DNA of 18,511 nt from Geobacter sp. UBA1603. GTDB taxonomy: Bacteria > Desulfobacterota > Desulfuromonadia > Geobacterales > Pseudopelobacteraceae. The stretch covers positions 2,158-20,668 of the forward strand of contig DCNF01000074.1 of assembly GCA_002322035.1 (NCBI GenBank). Reading direction: 5' to 3'. The notes below the pieces were generated by a model, which was not told the DNA's origin, did not search any database, and saw only the letters and a list, made by a program, of their open reading frames with translations. Position 1 is the first letter of the stretch. Each line of letters starts with the position of its first letter. This document shows positions 15,802 to 18,511 of this stretch, piece by piece. A program made the translations under genes and the position numbers.

Positions 15802-16950
15802 TTGACCGGAATCAACGTCGATAGAATCCTCGCACTCGCCCCCTCTCCCGCCTATGTTGTAGACCTGGGCCAGTTGCGACGTAATCTGTCAATTCTCAAC
15901 GATGTACAACAGCGCAGTGGCGCGAAAATCCTGATGGCCATGAAGGCCTTCTCCATGTGGAGCGTTTTCCCGCTCATACGCCAGACCATGCACGGCGTCT
16001 GTGCCAGTTCCCCCTGGGAGGCGCGCCTGGGGCGCGAGGAGTTCGGCGGCGAGGTGCATTCCTTTGCGGCGGCCTTCAAGGAGAGTGATGTACAGGAACT
16101 GCTCTCCATCTCCGACCACCTGGTATTCAACTCCTTCAACCAGCTGGAGCGCTTCCGCCCGCTGTGGGAAAAGAGCGGCGTTTCCATCGGCCTGCGGGTC
16201 AACCTGGATCATTCCGAGGGGCACACCGAGATCTACGACCCCTGCGCACCAATGTCGCGCCTCGGCATCCCGCGGGCGGAATTCGAGGGCAGATCATTGG
16301 CCGGGGTGGATGGCCTGCACTTCCACACCCTCTGCGAACAGCTGTTCGAGCCGCTGGAGCGGACGGCCACGGTATTTGAAGAGAAATTCGGCCAGTTCCT
16401 GCCGGGCATGAAGTGGCTCAACCTGGGTGGAGGGCACCACATCACCCGCGAAGGGTACGACATTGATGCTCTGGTTGAGTTGGTAAAGTATTTCAAGGGG
16501 AAATACGGCCTGGAGGTCTACCTGGAGCCGGGCGAAGCCATCGCCATCGGTACCGGAGTGCTGGTAAGCGAAGTGCTGGACGTGGTCCACAACCAGATGG
16601 ACATCGCCATCCTCGATGTATCGGCCACCTGTCACATGCCGGATTGCCTGGAAATGCCCTACCGTCCTGCCATCACCGGCGGGGGCGAGCCGGGCGAGAA
16701 GCCGTATACCTGTCGTATCGGCGGGCCGTCGTGCCTGGCCGGGGATGTGCTGGGGGACTGGTCATTCGAGCAGCCGCTCAAAGCCGGTGATCGGCTCTGC
16801 TTCGAAGACATGGCCCACTACACCATGGTCAAGACCACGTTTTTCAACGGCATCCAGCATCCGGCGATCTGCACCTATGAGCCGGATACCGGAACACTTG
16901 AGGTCAAACGCCGCTTTGGTTATCAGGATTTCAAGGCAAAATTGTCGTAG
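15802..16950 (+). CDS. nspC: Carboxynorspermidine decarboxylase NspC
   Basis: 382 residues. This PLP enzyme of the alanine racemase-like fold decarboxylates carboxy(nor)spermidine to (nor)spermidine. It has the PLP lysine Lys48 in LMAMKAFSMW, VDGLHFHTLCEQ (169-180), the glycine-rich phosphate loop LNLGGGHH (206-213), LEPGEA (241-246), and the late active-site Cys311 in GGPSCLAGDVLGDW. The short family length and the FHTLCEQ/GPSC motifs separate it from diaminopimelate and ornithine decarboxylases. The start is TTG at 15802: it lies 4 nt after the dehydrogenase stop, GGAG is about 10 nt upstream, and the next ATG would remove the PLP lysine region. The two genes form one operon for the aspartate-semialdehyde polyamine route. 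Confidence 0.94.
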   Translation: MTGINVDRILALAPSPAYVVDLGQLRRNLSILNDVQQRSGAKILMAMKAFSMWSVFPLIRQTMHGVCASSPWEARLGREEFGGEVHSFAAAFKESDVQELLSISDHLVFNSFNQLERFRPLWEKSGVSIGLRVNLDHSEGHTEIYDPCAPMSRLGIPRAEFEGRSLAGVDGLHFHTLCEQLFEPLERTATVFEEKFGQFLPGMKWLNLGGGHHITREGYDIDALVELVKYFKGKYGLEVYLEPGEAIAIGTGVLVSEVLDVVHNQMDIAILDVSATCHMPDCLEMPYRPAITGGGEPGEKPYTCRIGGPSCLAGDVLGDWSFEQPLKAGDRLCFEDMAHYTMVKTTFFNGIQHPAICTYEPDTGTLEVKRRFGYQDFKAKLS

Positions 16951-17009
16951 GGGTGCTGTTTGCCGCGCCCAGATAAGGCGGAGCGAGGCCGCCCTACAGG
17001 AGAATTCCT

Positions 17010-17219
17010 ATGGATCTGAAAACAAGAATCTGGATGACCGGCTCGCTGGACTGGTTCGGCTATATCGACGGAACAGAAGTTTTTCTGGGGCACCGTTCGT
17101 TTCCCAACCCGCTGGAGGAGGGAGACCAATGGACTACCGAGGCGGGGGATATGTTCAAGGTGATTGACGGCGAGATCATGCTGACCGGAAAGACGGAGCC
17201 ACCCAAAAAATACTGGTGA
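17010..17219 (+). CDS. Small protein of unknown function
   Basis: 69 residues, not recognised. The ATG follows an AGGAG ribosome site 7 nt upstream, which supports translation. The protein is soluble in character, rich in aromatic and acidic residues (four Trp, six Asp), with MDLKTRIWMTGSLDWFGYID at the start and a lysine-aromatic end (PPKKYW). No signal peptide, membrane segment or cysteine is present. It lies 59 nt after nspC on the same strand and may share its transcript. The gap carries a small GGCGG/CCGCC hairpin (16977-16993) without a T tract. It could be a conserved small family in these bacteria; I cannot say more. Confidence 0.6.
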   Translation: MDLKTRIWMTGSLDWFGYIDGTEVFLGHRSFPNPLEEGDQWTTEAGDMFKVIDGEIMLTGKTEPPKKYW

Positions 17220-17247
17220 GGGCACAGTTCGATCACCACGCAGGGCG

Positions 17248-18480
17248 CTAGACCCAGGCGACCCGGTCACGGCCGGTCTGCTTGGCCTTGTAAAGCCCTT
17301 CGTCAGCCCTGTTGATCAGTTCGTTAAGGCTCTGATCATCGGCAGAGCTTGATGCGACCCCCAGGCTGATGGTAATCGGCACCACATCGCCATCAACCTG
17401 AAATGGCTCATTTCGGACCAGGGAGCATATCCGTTCGGCAACGACCACACTGTTCTCGAAATTTGTATCCGGCAACAGCACGGCAAACTCCTCCCCACCG
17501 TAACGCCCTACCACGTCGTAGGGACGAACCCCTGAGCGCAGACGCTGGGCAACCCCCTTTAAAATCGCGTCTCCGGCCTGATGACCACGGGTGTCATTGA
17601 CCCGCTTGAAAAAATCAATGTCAATCATGATACACCCGAGGGAACTGGTCGGCAGGCCTCTGGAATACCCGCGGCAGGACCGGTTGAACTCTTCTTCGCC
17701 CCGGGCCAGCAGGAAACCTCGATTTGAAATCTGGGTCAGCGCATCGGTAACCGCAAAAACCTCCAGCTGCTGCTGGGCCTGATTCAGCTGGCGTGTCCCG
17801 CGGCGAACCAGCAGGTACGAAAAACCAAACACACACGCCAGCACCAGGGTCATGACGCCGGCCATCACCACAACTCCGTTTCTGATCTGGCCACGGTACT
17901 TGGTCACGTTCAGATAGACTTCGATGCTGCCGATAACCGTCCGGGCAGAGTCGCGGATCGGCACATAGGTCTCGACGACATCGACATCCAGCAGCTGTTC
18001 TTCAGCCAGGTCGTGGGCCTGTTCCTTGGTTTCAATCTTGGCGTCGACGTTGCCCGACAAGGCATTTCTGAGGCGGAGGTTGCCCGTGTCAATTTTGCCG
18101 ATCAGTTTCGGATCGGTGCAGTAGATGATCTGCTTCTGGTCATTATAGATCTTGATCTTGATAATCGAAAAGGTATGCAGGAACTGGCGCAGATTGCGAT
18201 CAAGCTCGCCCATTTTCTCCGGCCTGACTGAGAGCTTCTCGCCACGGCCGGGACGGTTTTCCACCAGCAGGGAGCGCTGCTGATCAAGCATGACCGTGCA
18301 GAGGCTGACCGATTCGTCCTGGGCCGAACTGATCACAAATCCTGAAAAAACCCGATGAAAACTGACAATACTTAAAATCATGATCACGGCGATTGAAACG
18401 AGAGCCGTCCAGACCAGCAGTTTGAGCAGTATTCTCGGATCCCGTTCATGCCGTGAAAGCGTGCTTGTTGTCGTGTCCAT
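17248..18480 (-). CDS. Membrane diguanylate cyclase (GGDEF)
   Basis: 410 residues. It makes the second messenger cyclic di-GMP. TM1 is at about 20-43, a periplasmic sensory segment of about 155 residues follows (IYNDQKQIIYCTDPKLIGKI and TYVPIRDSARTVIGSIEVYL look like a Cache-type domain), and TM2 is at about 203-225. A short coiled linker (RQLNQAQQQLEVFAVTDALT) joins the GGDEF domain (about 244-410). The active motif is RYGGEEF (326-332), metal ligand residues Asp287 and Asp289 sit in MIDIDFFKRVND, and the inhibitory I-site RPYD (319-322) is five residues before GGEEF. It should therefore be active and product-inhibited. The ATG at 18480 is preferred; an in-frame TTG at 18507 with nine extra residues is possible, and its upstream region is cut by the window edge. 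It converges on the 69-aa gene with 28 nt between and no visible terminator. Confidence 0.93.
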   Translation of the reverse strand: MDTTTSTLSRHERDPRILLKLLVWTALVSIAVIMILSIVSFHRVFSGFVISSAQDESVSLCTVMLDQQRSLLVENRPGRGEKLSVRPEKMGELDRNLRQFLHTFSIIKIKIYNDQKQIIYCTDPKLIGKIDTGNLRLRNALSGNVDAKIETKEQAHDLAEEQLLDVDVVETYVPIRDSARTVIGSIEVYLNVTKYRGQIRNGVVVMAGVMTLVLACVFGFSYLLVRRGTRQLNQAQQQLEVFAVTDALTQISNRGFLLARGEEEFNRSCRGYSRGLPTSSLGCIMIDIDFFKRVNDTRGHQAGDAILKGVAQRLRSGVRPYDVVGRYGGEEFAVLLPDTNFENSVVVAERICSLVRNEPFQVDGDVVPITISLGVASSSADDQSLNELINRADEGLYKAKQTGRDRVAWV

Positions 18481-18511
18481 AAGACCGCCATGTTTGCGTT
18501 GTGTCAACTGA

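Noticed and set aside
14481..15815. 444-codon open frame on the minus strand opposite the carboxynorspermidine dehydrogenase gene
   Set aside because: It is the antisense shadow of a well-conserved gene with GC-rich third codon positions; its protein is low-complexity and matches no motif I know.
16977..16993. GGCGG/CCGCC hairpin after nspC as a terminator
   Set aside because: Only five base pairs and no T tract; more likely chance or a small repeat-like element, and it may allow read-through.
18478..18507. TTGACA at 18507-18502 (minus) as a -35 box for the diguanylate cyclase
   Set aside because: The -10 position 17 bp later would be TCTTAT, which overlaps the preferred ATG, so it cannot give a normal leader; the real promoter probably lies beyond the window edge.

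Overview
The window looks like chromosome of a Desulfuromonadales/Geobacterales-type deltaproteobacterium (Geobacter, Trichlorobacter or 'Pelobacter propionicus'-like). This rests on gene style and content: Pta, MutS of Geobacter type, the carboxynorspermidine dehydrogenase/decarboxylase pair, many sensor kinases, an NrfJ-like OB-fold protein, and HdrB-like CCG cysteine domains fused to membrane proteins. The assignment is inference; there is no rRNA. I saw no tRNA, transposase, CRISPR array or phage gene.

Layout. (1) 1-591 (+) is the 3' end of pta. It ends at a good intrinsic terminator (664-698), which stands tail to tail with a second terminator (600-635) for the leftward operon. (2) 712-3153 (-) is a tightly overlapping operon read as queC > cobalamin-binding sensor protein > soluble PAS-like histidine kinase. 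The B12 protein carries the W-x9-E-H motif known from CarH-type photoreceptors, so protein plus kinase look like a B12-based light or cobalamin sensing pair. (3) 3254-5201 (+) holds an exported NrfJ-like/OB-fold protein, a long stable hairpin, and an orphan SAM methyltransferase. (4) 5223-7962 (-) is a membrane hybrid histidine kinase followed, with a 17-nt overlap, by a stand-alone Hpt protein: a phosphorelay with no output regulator in view. (5) 8091-10703 (+) is mutS.

(6) 10752-14349 (-) is the most unusual block, a three-gene operon with a strong sigma70-like promoter that contains a perfect 13-bp palindrome. The order is an exported rhodanese-like protein lacking the usual catalytic Cys, an 807-aa fusion (two 4Fe-4S ferredoxin motifs + two CCG domains + a TVP38/VTT membrane domain + a second VTT-like membrane domain), and an exported YdjY-like protein with a Cys-x2-Cys-x3-Cys motif. 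It resembles E. coli ydjX-ydjY-ydjZ...ynjE in parts list, but with the two membrane proteins fused to each other and to an HdrD/GlpC-like iron-sulfur module. I infer a membrane redox or sulfur/selenium-handling system; its substrate is unknown.

(7) 14601-16950 (+) is a two-gene polyamine operon (carboxy(nor)spermidine dehydrogenase then decarboxylase nspC, TTG start), followed by a small unrecognised 69-aa protein (17010-17219). (8) 17248-18480 (-) is a membrane diguanylate cyclase with an intact GGEEF motif and I-site, reading in from the right edge.
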